From Catellatospora methionotrophica (GTDB taxonomy: Bacteria; Actinomycetota; Actinomycetes; Mycobacteriales; Micromonosporaceae): a stretch of DNA of 64,000 bases. The position numbers were made by a program, and so were the translations under genes. The notes below the pieces were generated by a model. The model worked only from the letters and a program-made list of their open reading frames with translations, was not told where the DNA came from and did no database searches. Of this stretch, positions 16,993 through 24,894 are shown one piece after another (position 1 is the stretch's first letter; every line of letters begins with the position of its first letter). The stretch is taken from contig NZ_JAAOTJ010000005.1 in the NCBI RefSeq assembly GCF_011297335.1, forward strand, positions 124,001-188,000, given 5' to 3'.

Positions 16993-17622
16993 TCATTCGT
17001 ACGGCAGCAGGTCGGGGTCGGTGGCGAGCCCGCGCAGGCGGGCGAGCACGGCCTGACGGGCGTCGTCGAGGCTGCGCGCCAGCAGGCGCGAGTGCAGCAG
17101 CGCGGCGACTCCGGCCGCGTCGACCTCGAAGGCGAGCCGCCGGGGCACCGTGTCGGGTGGCAGCTCGCCGAGTTCGACGGCCTCGGTGACCAGGCGCTCC
17201 AGCAGGGTGATCCACTCGGCGAGGACCACCGCCAGGCGGTCGGGCACCGCGCCGGTGCGGCCGGTGGACTCGAACTCCGCGTTGGCGAAGAAGCAGCCGC
17301 CGGGAAGGATCCGTTCGCTGTAGAAGGCCAGGCGGTTCTCGTGCAGCGCGAACAGGCGGCGTACGCCACGGGGCCGGTCGAGGGCCGGGTGCACGATCCG
17401 GGCGGCCCACTGCTCGCGGGCGTGCTCGATCGCGGCGAGCTGCAGTTCCTCCTTGGAGGACCAGTGCGCGAAAAGACCTGACTTGCTGACGTGCAGCCGG
17501 TCGGCGAGCTGCCCGAGGGACAGGCCGTCGAGCCCGGCCTCGCTGGCCAGCGCCACGGCGGCGTCGAGCACCGCGGTGCGGGTGCGCTCGCCACGGGCCA
17601 GGCGGCCGTCAGTTCCGGTCAT
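16993..17622 (-). CDS. TetR-family repressor
   Basis: 209 residues. The N-terminal DNA-binding domain reads AVLDAAVALASEAGLDGLSLGQLADRLHVSKSGLFAHWSSKEELQLAAI, split here only for description: helix-turn-helix about residues 18-62. The C-terminal ligand domain (YsiA/TetR_C_16-like) includes GGCFFANAEFE. It is first in an operon with the thioesterase. A 10-bp perfect palindrome lies 23 nt upstream of its start, so autorepression is likely. Its ligand may be an acyl-CoA, judging by its partner. Confidence 0.92.
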   Translation of the reverse strand: MTGTDGRLARGERTRTAVLDAAVALASEAGLDGLSLGQLADRLHVSKSGLFAHWSSKEELQLAAIEHAREQWAARIVHPALDRPRGVRRLFALHENRLAFYSERILPGGCFFANAEFESTGRTGAVPDRLAVVLAEWITLLERLVTEAVELGELPPDTVPRRLAFEVDAAGVAALLHSRLLARSLDDARQAVLARLRGLATDPDLLPYE

Positions 17623-17644
17623 GGCGTCACCCTATAAAAAAGAC

Positions 17645-17654
17645 CGACCGGTCG
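17645..17654. promoter_or_regulatory. TetR operator candidate
   Basis: CGACCGGTCG, a perfect 10-bp palindrome within AGACCGACCGGTCGTACA. It lies directly before the TetR gene, next to the TATAAAAAA stretch of the likely promoter. This is the classic form of an actinobacterial TetR operator. Confidence 0.65.
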
Positions 17655-17685
17655 TACAGTTTTGTGAGTCGCCTCACCGCTCAAG

Positions 17686-17739
17686 CGAAGGAAGGGCACC
17701 TTCTTGACGCTCCGCGTTGTGGAAGGTGCCCTTCCTTCG
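17686..17739 (-). terminator. hairpin terminator after the NAD-kinase-like gene
   Basis: Perfect 18-bp inverted repeat (CGAAGGAAGGGCACCTTC and its complement) with an 18-nt loop. It directly follows the stop codon at 17740. Confidence 0.8.
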
Positions 17740-18642
17740 TCACGGCGTGACGAGGGTGAGGTGGCGGGTGCCGGTGGCGATGGTGATGCGCTGGCCCCAG
17801 GCCATCACGAGATGGTCGGCTTCGACACCGTCGGCGAAGGCGACCAGGCGCTCGCTCTCGCTGGTCAGGGTGAGGCGCTGGCCGGGCCCGAGACGGCCTG
17901 CCGTCAGCCGGGCGCCGGTGGCGGGCGACGGCCAGGCCTCCCGAACGAACCAGCACAGCTCGGAGGCGTCAGGGCCCGGCAGCGTGGCGGCGAGGTCACG
18001 CATCAGCGCGACCGAACCGCACCAGCCGGTGGCCCCGGTGCCCGTGCCTACCAGCACACCCGACGAGGAGTGCCGTTCCTGCTCGCCCTGCGCGGTGGCG
18101 ATGACGTAGCGGGACGACTGGTGGGTCTGGTGGCCGACGTAGATCTCGTTGAGGCCCGCGAGCTGCTGACCGTCGTCGAGAGTGGCCACCGCCATGGCGC
18201 GCGACTGGGTGGCGGCGCGCCCGGCGAGCACCGCGGGCAGCAGCTTGCCCACCTCGCGGGCGGCGAACCGGGCCAACACCCCCGGATTGCGGTCGGGCTC
18301 GGGGTTGACGCCCAGCACCGGCTGCCCGGCCAGATACTTGGCGACGTTCGCCACCAGGCCGTCCTGCCCGACGGTGACCACGATGTCCTCGGCCGCGAAC
18401 AGGAAACGCGACAGGTCGTCACGGTGTACGTGCCCGCGCCGCCAGTCCGCGGGCACGGCGGCGCTGACCGTGGCCAGCGCCGCCTCCTGCGCGGCGTGCC
18501 GCGTCTCCACCTCGGCGATCTCCCTGCCCCGCTCCTTCAGGAAGTACGCCGCGGCGGCACGGGTGCCGTGCCGGCCCAGCAGCTCGTCGAGCTCGCTGCG
18601 CCGGGACACCACGACGACCCGTGGGGCGAGCGTCGCGCTCAT
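17740..18642 (-). CDS. NAD-kinase-like protein with altered GGDG motif
   Basis: 300 residues. The fold is suggested by VTVGQDGLVANVAKYL, at the place of the NAD kinase GGDGT-x-L motif, then VLGVNPEPDRNPGVL, ALxE-like GLNEIYVGHQ, and SSGVLVGTGTGATGW, at the place of D-G-x-x-x-S-T-P-T-G-S-T-A-Y. The second Gly of GGDG is Gln and the Thr is Leu, so catalysis may be altered. The ATG overlaps the TGA of the 35-aa ORF (ATGA), so it is translated by coupling. It is the last gene of the SPFH operon, which is divergent from an NrtR-like NAD-sensing regulator, supporting an NAD(P)-linked role. True NAD kinase cannot be excluded. Confidence 0.75.
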   Translation of the reverse strand: MSATLAPRVVVVSRRSELDELLGRHGTRAAAAYFLKERGREIAEVETRHAAQEAALATVSAAVPADWRRGHVHRDDLSRFLFAAEDIVVTVGQDGLVANVAKYLAGQPVLGVNPEPDRNPGVLARFAAREVGKLLPAVLAGRAATQSRAMAVATLDDGQQLAGLNEIYVGHQTHQSSRYVIATAQGEQERHSSSGVLVGTGTGATGWCGSVALMRDLAATLPGPDASELCWFVREAWPSPATGARLTAGRLGPGQRLTLTSESERLVAFADGVEADHLVMAWGQRITIATGTRHLTLVTP

Positions 18643-18746
18643 GCCTGCTCCTCGCCGCGCCTGCCGCCGGCCTGAGCGCCAGTGGACGGGATGCGCTCGC
18701 TCCCTGGCTCCGCCTGACGGCCGGGGGATCCGTTCCGCGCGTTCAT
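18639..18746 (-). CDS. 35-aa ORF between the SPFH and NAD-kinase-like genes
   Basis: Starts MNARNGSPGRQAEPG, hydrophilic and Gly/Arg-rich. The ATG has a good ribosome-binding site (GGCAGGAGAC, 4-nt spacing), and its TGA overlaps the next ATG. It could be a real micro-protein, or only a device that carries ribosomes from the SPFH gene to the kinase-like gene. Confidence 0.5.
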   Translation of the reverse strand: MNARNGSPGRQAEPGSERIPSTGAQAGGRRGEEQA

Positions 18747-18763
18747 GGTGTCTCCTGCCCCGT

Positions 18764-19801
18764 TCAGCGGTCCGACGAGGCCGCACCGAAGCGCGAGAGC
18801 AGGTTGGTGACGACATCGGGCGTGACGGTGAGCTGGCCGATCTCCGGCAGCTGTCCGGCCAGCTCGCGCAGTGCAAGGCCCTGCAGCACCGCGGGCGGCA
18901 GGTCCCGGTAGGCCGCGAGTTTGGCCGCCTCGGCCTCGCCCTCGGCGACACCCAGCGCGCGTACGCCGGCGGCCTTGGCCTCGGCCAGCAACTGCTCCTT
19001 CTCCGCCTCGGCGGCGTTGAGCAGCTTCTCGCGCTCGGCCCGGCCCTGTGCCTCGACGAGCTGCGCGGCGGCGACGAGTTCGGCCTTGCGCCGGGTGTTC
19101 GCGCCGTTCTGCTCGACGAGCTGCTGCTCGCGCCGGGCCAGCTCGATCTTGTTCTGGAGCTCGTTCTCGGCGATGCCGCGCTCCTGCTCGACGGCCTGCG
19201 CGCGGCGGGCGAAGGTGGCCCGGTCGGCCTCGACCTGCACCGCTTCCCTGGTCGGGGTCTGCAGCGCGCGCTCCAGCTCGGGCTCGGGCCGGATCGCGAC
19301 GACGCGGGCGCTGACCACCTGTACGCCCAGGTCGGACAGTCGCGGCTCGTTGCCCAGCGCGGCCGACACGGCCTCGCGGACCCCGGCGACCTCGGTCAAC
19401 GCCTCGGCGAGCGGCAGCCGGGTCAGCAGGTCCAGCGCGGGCTGCTGGGCCAGCTCGGCCAGCAGCGTCGCGATCTGGTCCAGCGGCCGGGCGCGCGCCT
19501 TGCCGGTGTACGGATCGATGGAGAAGTCGAGACGGCCGACCGCCACGGCCGGGTCGGCCACCCGGTACGTCACCGTGGCCTGCACCGTGACGTCGGTGAA
19601 GTCGCTGGTGCGGGCATGGAACAGCAGCGGCAGTTCGCGGTCGTCGACCGGCACCTCGCTGAGCACGGCGGTCAGCGGGCGGTACCAGAAGGCCAGGCCG
19701 ATGCCTTCCCGCTTGGCGCGGCCGCGCACGCTGTGGCGCACCCAGTTCGTCGGCGTGCTGCGCAGGTGGCGCATGAAGAAGCGCCTGGAAACGTCGGCCA
19801 T
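18764..19801 (-). CDS. SPFH/band 7 domain protein
   Basis: 345 residues. The SPFH core covers about residues 45-205 (PLLFHARTSDFTDVTVQATVTY; SALGNEPRLSDLGVQVVSARV). It is followed by an Ala/Glu-rich coiled coil of about 100 residues (EQERGIAENELQNKIELARRE), the usual stomatin/flotillin layout, and a short C-terminal domain. No membrane helix is evident at the N-terminus, so attachment to the membrane would be peripheral. SPFH proteins form large ring or cage scaffolds. It is the first gene of the operon with the 35-aa ORF and the NAD-kinase-like gene, and is transcribed away from the Nudix regulator across two operator-like sites. Confidence 0.9.
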   Translation of the reverse strand: MADVSRRFFMRHLRSTPTNWVRHSVRGRAKREGIGLAFWYRPLTAVLSEVPVDDRELPLLFHARTSDFTDVTVQATVTYRVADPAVAVGRLDFSIDPYTGKARARPLDQIATLLAELAQQPALDLLTRLPLAEALTEVAGVREAVSAALGNEPRLSDLGVQVVSARVVAIRPEPELERALQTPTREAVQVEADRATFARRAQAVEQERGIAENELQNKIELARREQQLVEQNGANTRRKAELVAAAQLVEAQGRAEREKLLNAAEAEKEQLLAEAKAAGVRALGVAEGEAEAAKLAAYRDLPPAVLQGLALRELAGQLPEIGQLTVTPDVVTNLLSRFGAASSDR

Positions 19802-19840
19802 CGTGATCGCTCTCCTTCGGAGAATTCCCCGGTCCCTTTT

Positions 19841-19858
19841 TCGTCACGCTGACGATAA
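19841..19858. promoter_or_regulatory. operator candidate 1 in the SPFH/Nudix divergent promoter
   Basis: TCGTCACGCTGACGATAA contains the perfect inverted repeat TCGTCA-CGC-TGACGA. It lies 40 nt upstream of the SPFH start. A second, related 18-mer follows 34 bp further on. An NrtR-type regulator is encoded alongside. Confidence 0.6.
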
Positions 19859-19874
19859 GCGCCGTGATACATTC

Positions 19875-19892
19875 TCGTCAAGGTGGTGATAA
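19875..19892. promoter_or_regulatory. operator candidate 2 in the SPFH/Nudix divergent promoter
   Basis: TCGTCAAGGTGGTGATAA matches site 1 at 13 of 18 positions and keeps TCGTCA and GATAA at the ends. It ends 5 nt before the chosen Nudix start, a position suited to autoregulation. Confidence 0.55.
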
Positions 19893-19897
19893 ATCAG

Positions 19898-20587
19898 ATG
19901 GCCGACTTTCCCAGCCCTATGGGCACAGCTTCCGTCACAGCCGATCTGGTCGTGCTGACGGTGCAGGACAACGAGTTGCGGGTCCTGCTGGTGCGCCGGG
20001 GCATCGAACCCCATCGGGGCGCGTGGGCGTTGCCCGGCGGCTTCGTGCTGGCCGACGAGGACCTCGACGCGGCCGCCGTACGCGAGCTGCGGGAGGAGAC
20101 CGGGCTGACCGCACCGGTCGGCCACCTGGAGCAGCTGGCCAGCTACGGGGCCCCCGGACGGGACCCGCGGGGGCGGGTGGTGACCGTGGCATACCTGGCA
20201 CTGCTGCCGCACCTGCCCGCCCCGGTCGCGGGCAGCGACGCCGAGGGCGCGGCCTGGGTGGCGCTACCCGTCGGGGAACTGGCCTTCGACCACGCGCGCA
20301 TCCTGGCCGACGGTGTCGAGCGGGCCCGCGCCAAGCTGGAGTACTCCCCGCTGGCGACCGCGTTCTGCCCGCCCGAGTTCACCATCACCGAACTACGCGA
20401 GGTCTACGAGACCGTCTGGGACGCCCGGCTCGACCCGCGCAACTTCCACCGCAAGGTGACCAGTACGCCCGGCTTCGTCGAGCCCGTGGGCCGCAGCGTC
20501 GCCGCCGACCGCGGCCGCCCCGCCCAACTCTTCCGCCGCGGCCCCACCCACCTCCTCCACCCCCCCATGCTCCGCCCCACCCCCTGA
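19898..20587 (+). CDS. NrtR-like regulator: Nudix domain with winged HTH
   Basis: 229 residues. The Nudix box is intact: GGFVLADEDLDAAAVRELREETGL (shown in full only because its Glu residues matter: RE-L-REET) at about residues 41-64. After about residue 150, FTITELREVYETVWDARLDPRNFHRKV is the winged-helix domain found in NrtR regulators, which bind ADP-ribose derivatives and control NAD genes. Whether the Nudix domain still hydrolyses cannot be told from sequence. A GTG 15 nt upstream is another possible start, but it lies within operator site 2. It is divergent from the SPFH/NAD-kinase-like operon, its likely target. Confidence 0.85.
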   Translation: MADFPSPMGTASVTADLVVLTVQDNELRVLLVRRGIEPHRGAWALPGGFVLADEDLDAAAVRELREETGLTAPVGHLEQLASYGAPGRDPRGRVVTVAYLALLPHLPAPVAGSDAEGAAWVALPVGELAFDHARILADGVERARAKLEYSPLATAFCPPEFTITELREVYETVWDARLDPRNFHRKVTSTPGFVEPVGRSVAADRGRPAQLFRRGPTHLLHPPMLRPTP

Positions 20588-20640
20588 CCACCCCCGCCCC
20601 ACCGCCCCACGGCCTCCGGCCTCCGGCCGCCGTCTTCTGC

Positions 20641-20703
20641 CGCAACTCTTAAAAAGTCGCGGCCTCAGAGGGTGTCTGAGGCCGCGACTTTTTAAGAGTT
20701 GCG
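20641..20703. repeat. CTTAAAG palindromic element, copy 2
   Basis: Perfect 29-bp inverted repeat, arms 20641-20669 and 20675-20703, with a 5-nt loop (GGGTG). It is the longest of the five stems and has CTTAAAAAG in place of CTTAAAGAG on the left arm, with the matching change on the right arm. It sits between the converging Nudix and NlpC/P60 genes, 53 nt and 57 nt from the two stops, with C-rich left and G-rich right flanks. Confidence 0.92.
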
Positions 20704-20760
20704 CGAGGGGTGAGGGCCGGGGCGGGCCGGGGCGGGCTGGGTCGGGCCTCGGGGGGTGGG

Positions 20761-21768
20761 TTAGGCGGGGCGGCCGAAGCTGTGGACGGGGGCTGCGTCC
20801 ATGCGGCGCATGGTGATGGGTTTGCCGGTTTGGGAGGCGTGGACGATCCAGCCGTTGCCGGCGTACATGCCGACGTGGTGCAGGTCGCTGTAGTAGAAGA
20901 CGAGGTCGCCGGGTCGGAGGTCGGCGCGGCTGACGGACTTGACGGCGGCGCGCTGTGCCCTGGCGTTGTGGGGCAGCGTGATCCCGGCCTTCAGCCAGGC
21001 GGCCTTGGTCAGGCCGGAGCAGTCGAACGTGTTCGGGCCCTCGTCGCCCCAGCCGTACATCTTGCCGATCTGGCTGCACGCGAACGAGATGACCTTGCCG
21101 ACCGCGCCGCCGGGGTACGTCGTCGGGCAGGGCACCGGGCGCAGCTCGCCGATGCCGCCGTTGCTGGCGTACGCCTGCAGGCGCAGCTTGTTCAGCTTCG
21201 TGATCTCCGCCTGGATGCCCTTGGACCGCTCCGCCTGCAAAGCCTCGGTCTTGGCCAGCTCGGCGATCGTCGCGTCCAGTGGCTGCTTCACCGCGTCCAG
21301 CGCCGCCTTCGCGGTCAGAGTGTCGGCGATGCGCTCCTTCTTGTCATGCGCGAGCTGGTCGAGCACGAGCAGCCGCTTGGCCATCACGCCCGCGTCGCCG
21401 CTCTGCAGGAACGCGTTGACCTGAGCCACGGTGCCGCCCCGGTAGAGCTGGTCGGCGAGCACGCCGATGCGGGCCCTGGTGACCTGCACCTTCTGCTCCA
21501 GCGGCGTGAGCTGCGCGGTCAGCTCATCGGCCTTCTTGCGCTGCTTGGCCAGCTTGAGCTTGGTCGCGTTGTGCTCTTCGATGACCGGCTCGAGCTTGAC
21601 CCACTGCTCGTCGATCTGCTTCTCGATCTCGGCCGGGGTCGGGGCGGCGTGGGCCTGCGCCGCCGGTGCGAGCAGGGCGAGGAGGACGACCGCGACCGTC
21701 AGGACGCCGCGGCGTAGGCGTGGTGCGCTGGGGAGCCCCGCGTCGTGGGGCCGATTATGGCTACACAC
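20761..21768 (-). CDS. secreted NlpC/P60 peptidoglycan endopeptidase (RipA-like), paralogue A
   Basis: 335 residues. A signal peptide ends at AQAHAAP (about residue 42). Residues 45-190 form a long coiled coil of paired helices (KLEPVIEEHNATKLKLAKQRKKAD). The C-terminal NlpC/P60 domain carries FDCSGLTKAAW (catalytic Cys), LHHVGMY (catalytic His) and IVHAS. It should cut peptidoglycan stem peptides during division or growth, the coiled coil probably acting as an inhibitory or FtsX-type docking element. The GTG start has TAACGT 8 nt upstream and TTGCGT at 18 nt from that, so a leaderless mRNA is plausible. Confidence 0.92.
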   Translation of the reverse strand: MCSHNRPHDAGLPSAPRLRRGVLTVAVVLLALLAPAAQAHAAPTPAEIEKQIDEQWVKLEPVIEEHNATKLKLAKQRKKADELTAQLTPLEQKVQVTRARIGVLADQLYRGGTVAQVNAFLQSGDAGVMAKRLLVLDQLAHDKKERIADTLTAKAALDAVKQPLDATIAELAKTEALQAERSKGIQAEITKLNKLRLQAYASNGGIGELRPVPCPTTYPGGAVGKVISFACSQIGKMYGWGDEGPNTFDCSGLTKAAWLKAGITLPHNARAQRAAVKSVSRADLRPGDLVFYYSDLHHVGMYAGNGWIVHASQTGKPITMRRMDAAPVHSFGRPA

Positions 21769-21841
21769 GGGGATTCACGTTAGGCAACACCGTTACAAGA
21801 ACGCAATTCCGCCGAGGCTGTCGCGTGTCATCAGGGACGTT

Positions 21842-22675
21842 CTATCCGATCGCGACGAACAGATCGTCGAGCGTGCCGTGGAACTGGTCGTTGTTGGTGG
21901 CGACACCCTTGCCGCCGATACGCAGCGGGGCGTCGTTCTCGATGCTCAGGTCGGCCGGGAGGGTGGCCTCGCCCTGCTGCACGCCGTCGACGGAGATGCG
22001 CAGCACGGCCCCGTCACGGGCGCACTCGACGGTGTGCCAGCGCCCGTCCGCGACACCCTGGGTGGCCTGCGCGACGTGGATGACGTTCTTGCCGCCCTGC
22101 GGCCCGGCCACGACGCAGGAGGGGATGCCCTTGGCCCCGTCGACCTGCAACTTGAACTGCGTCCCGACCTGCGAGTAGCCCTTCTGCAGCACGTTGGCGC
22201 CCTTGCTCGTCTCCTCGGGCGCCATCAGCACGGCCGCGCCCCAGCGGAAGGCGCGCAGGCCGGGGTTGAGCGCCGGGTCGGCCCCGGCGTCGAGGATCGC
22301 GCGAGGGCACTGCTTGTCGTCCTTGCCGGGGCACGGCGCGGGGAAGCGCACCGCGAAGTCGCCGTCGCGCGGCACCAGCGAGATGTCGCCGCCCACCTGG
22401 CTCTCCTCGCGCACGGTGAGCGCACCGATGGTCGAGCCGACGACGCGGGCCTGCTCCAGGCCGTTCGTGAAGTCGAAGACCACGCCGTCGCCGGTGACCT
22501 GGGCGGACGGGCTGGGAGCAGCCGCGCTCGGGCTCGGGACCGCCGGGGCGGACGGCGAGGGGGTCGCGGTGGGCGTCTCGGGCTCGCCGCTCGCCAGCCA
22601 CACCACCAGCACCGTGCCGACCACGGCCAGCAGCACCAGTCCGGCAATGATCGCGGGCCACCGCTTGAATCGCAT
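21842..22675 (-). CDS. membrane-anchored LamG/concanavalin A-like domain protein
   Basis: 277 residues. MRFKRWPAIIAG starts a single N-terminal membrane helix (about 8-30), followed by a Pro/Ser/Thr-rich linker to about residue 60. The outer domain has the shape of a laminin-G-like lectin: VVFDFTNGLEQARVVG, RDGAVLRISVDGVQQGEATLP and a closing FHGTLDDLFVAIG. Two Cys pairs (CPGKDDKQC and CVVA/VECARDG) may form disulfides. Such domains bind glycans or wall polymers. It lies between wall hydrolase genes, which suits an envelope role. The gene is 73 nt upstream of paralogue A on the same strand. Confidence 0.8.
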   Translation of the reverse strand: MRFKRWPAIIAGLVLLAVVGTVLVVWLASGEPETPTATPSPSAPAVPSPSAAAPSPSAQVTGDGVVFDFTNGLEQARVVGSTIGALTVREESQVGGDISLVPRDGDFAVRFPAPCPGKDDKQCPRAILDAGADPALNPGLRAFRWGAAVLMAPEETSKGANVLQKGYSQVGTQFKLQVDGAKGIPSCVVAGPQGGKNVIHVAQATQGVADGRWHTVECARDGAVLRISVDGVQQGEATLPADLSIENDAPLRIGGKGVATNNDQFHGTLDDLFVAIG

Positions 22676-22858
22676 TCGCTCATATTTACCAGAGCCGCGC
22701 CCGCCCCGAACACCCGGTGAACAGCCGTCGCACCTGCCGGAACGGCCCACCTGGGTTGTGGAGAATACTTTCATGTATACGACGCGCACCGGCAACTATT
22801 GACTAACCGTACGGCCGAGGGCAGGGTGACCGCATCGGACAGTCGAAGGGAGCCGTAC

Positions 22859-24838
22859 GTGTCACCCCGAATCCCCCTGCGCCGGCTGGCGCTGCTCACC
22901 GCGGTGGGTCTGGGGCTCGGCGCCGGCATCACGCCGGTGGCCGCCCAGGCCGAGTCACCACCCACCCGGCAGGACGACTACCTGGCGGCCGCCCAGGAGT
23001 ACGGCGTACCCGCGGAGGTGTTGCTAGGCGTCTCCTATCTGGAGTCGCGCTGGGACGCCAACGCGGGCGCGCCCAGCACCTCGGGCGGCTACGGCCCGAT
23101 GCACCTCACCGACGCGGCCTACGTGGCCGCCCTGGCCCCGGCCGCCGAGCCGGAGACCACGGGTGACCCCGCGCCCGCCGAGGACGCCCGTGGCGACGAC
23201 AGCCGCCCCAAGGCCACCGGGCACCCCGTCGACGCCCCGGCCCCGGCCGAGGCCTCGCTGCACACCCTGCCCGCCGCGGCGGAGCTGACCGGCCTGTCGG
23301 CCGAGACGCTGCGCACCGACCCGGTCGCCAACATCCGGGGCGGAGCGGCGCTGCTGGCCTCGTACCAGGACGCGCTCGGCGCGCCGAAGGGCGCGGACAC
23401 CGACCCGGCCGCCTGGTACGGCGCTGTCGCCCGCTACTCGGGCGCGGACAGCGAGCAGGCCGCGGCGGCGTTCGCCGACGAGGTGTACGCCACCCTGCGC
23501 GACGGCGTCGCCCGCACCACCGACGAGGGCCACGCGCTGAGCCTGCCCGGCCGTTCGGTGACCCCGATCAAGGACTGGCTGATCCGGCTCGGCCTGCGCA
23601 AGCTCGCCCGGCCCGACGGCATCGAGTGCCCGATCGACATCTCGTGCGAGTCGCTGCCCGCCCCGTACGAGGCGTTCGGCGACGGCGACTACGGCAACCA
23701 CGACAAGGGCAACCGCCCCCAGCAGCAGCGCATCGAGTACATCGTCATCCACGACACCGAGGCGAGCTGGGCCACCACCCTGAAACTGGTCGCCGACCCG
23801 ACGTACGTGAGCTGGCACTACTCGCTGCGCTCGGTCGACGGGCACATCGCCCAGCACGTCAAGGTGAAGGACGTCGGCTGGCACGCGGGCAACTGGTACG
23901 TCAACGCCAAGTCGATCGGCCTGGAGCACGAGGGCTTCGCGGCGAACGGAGCCTGGTACACCGAGGCGCTCTACCGCACCTCGGCGAAGCTGGTGCGGCA
24001 CCTGGCGCTGCGGCTGGGCATCCCGCTGGACCGCAAGCACATCATCGGCCACGACAACGTTCCCGGCACCATCACCTCCACCGTCGCCGGGATGCACTGG
24101 GACCCGGGCCCGTACTGGGACTGGTCGCACTACTTCGACCTGCTCAAGGCCCCGTTCCGGGGGCTGCCGGCGCCGCTGGCGGGCCACGCCGGGCTGGTCA
24201 CCCTGAACCCGGACTTCGCCACCAACAAGCCCGCGTTCACCGGCTGCACCGGCGCGGCGAGCAACCCGTGCCCGCTGCGCTCCAGCTCCTCGGTGATCCT
24301 GCGGACCGCTCCCGACCTGACCGCGCCGCTGGTGCGCGACCCGGGCCGGTGCGGTACGAAGGCGAGCACGATGCTGGTCAGCGACCACTGCGCGCGGGCC
24401 TCGGCGGGCCAGACGTACGCGGTCGCCGAGCGGGCCGGTGAGTGGACCGCGATCTGGTACCTCGGCCAGAAGGCCTGGTTCCGCAACGCCGACGCGGGTC
24501 CGCTGTGGAACGTCGGGTTCGTGGTGGAGCCGAAGCCGGGCCTGGCGAGCATCCCGGTGTTCGGGCGGGCCTTCCCGGAGGCCGCGGCCTACCCGGCCGG
24601 GGTGCCGGTGCAGGCGGTCAGCCCGCTGGCCCAGTACACGATCACGGCCGGTCAGCGGTATGCGGCCGGGCCGGTGCTCGACGGCGAGTACTACCGTGCC
24701 GCCACGTTCGACGGCTCGGGTCCCGGCGACTGGACGGTCATCCGGGGCGCGCAGCAGTACGTGCAGATCCAGTTCGGCCAGCGCATCGGATACGTGCTGC
24801 GCTCGGACGTGGTGCTGAAGCCGGCCGTCACGTTCTGA
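22859..24838 (+). CDS. secreted N-acetylmuramoyl-L-alanine amidase with N-terminal lysozyme-like domain
   Basis: 659 residues from a GTG with AAGGGAG 6 nt upstream. The signal peptide ends near VAAQAES. Residues about 35-215 look like a transglycosylase-type domain (YGVPAEVLLGVSYLESRWD, GGYGPMHL, WYGAVARYSG). The centre is an amidase_2/PGRP domain: YIVIHDTEASWATT (zinc His), HYSLRSVDGHIAQHV, DVGWHAGN, IGHDNVPGT (zinc His) and WDPGPYWDW. The C-terminal 180 residues resemble SH3-type wall-binding repeats. It should cut peptidoglycan between MurNAc and L-Ala. The fusion of two potential hydrolase domains is notable. A strong terminator follows. Confidence 0.9.
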   Translation: MSPRIPLRRLALLTAVGLGLGAGITPVAAQAESPPTRQDDYLAAAQEYGVPAEVLLGVSYLESRWDANAGAPSTSGGYGPMHLTDAAYVAALAPAAEPETTGDPAPAEDARGDDSRPKATGHPVDAPAPAEASLHTLPAAAELTGLSAETLRTDPVANIRGGAALLASYQDALGAPKGADTDPAAWYGAVARYSGADSEQAAAAFADEVYATLRDGVARTTDEGHALSLPGRSVTPIKDWLIRLGLRKLARPDGIECPIDISCESLPAPYEAFGDGDYGNHDKGNRPQQQRIEYIVIHDTEASWATTLKLVADPTYVSWHYSLRSVDGHIAQHVKVKDVGWHAGNWYVNAKSIGLEHEGFAANGAWYTEALYRTSAKLVRHLALRLGIPLDRKHIIGHDNVPGTITSTVAGMHWDPGPYWDWSHYFDLLKAPFRGLPAPLAGHAGLVTLNPDFATNKPAFTGCTGAASNPCPLRSSSSVILRTAPDLTAPLVRDPGRCGTKASTMLVSDHCARASAGQTYAVAERAGEWTAIWYLGQKAWFRNADAGPLWNVGFVVEPKPGLASIPVFGRAFPEAAAYPAGVPVQAVSPLAQYTITAGQRYAAGPVLDGEYYRAATFDGSGPGDWTVIRGAQQYVQIQFGQRIGYVLRSDVVLKPAVTF

Positions 24839-24849
24839 GCAGATAAGGC

Positions 24850-24883
24850 AGAAGGGCTCCCCGCGATCGCGGGGAGCCCTTCT
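24850..24883. terminator. bidirectional intrinsic terminator
   Basis: Perfect 16-bp inverted repeat (AGAAGGGCTCCCCGCG and its complement) with a 2-nt loop, between the converging amidase and NlpC/P60 genes. It is of the ordinary GC-rich kind, unlike the CTTAAAG elements. Confidence 0.92.
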
Positions 24884-24894
24884 TCATGCGTCCG

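Noticed and set aside
17686-17739. Special dispersed repeat of the CTTAAAG class
   Set aside because: It is a GC-rich hairpin (GAAGGAAGGGCACCTTC type) without the AT core or the C/G flanks; it works as an ordinary terminator.
21019-21034. Second SOS box (TCGAACGTGTTCGG)
   Set aside because: The half-sites are only 2 nt apart instead of 4 and it lies inside a coding region.
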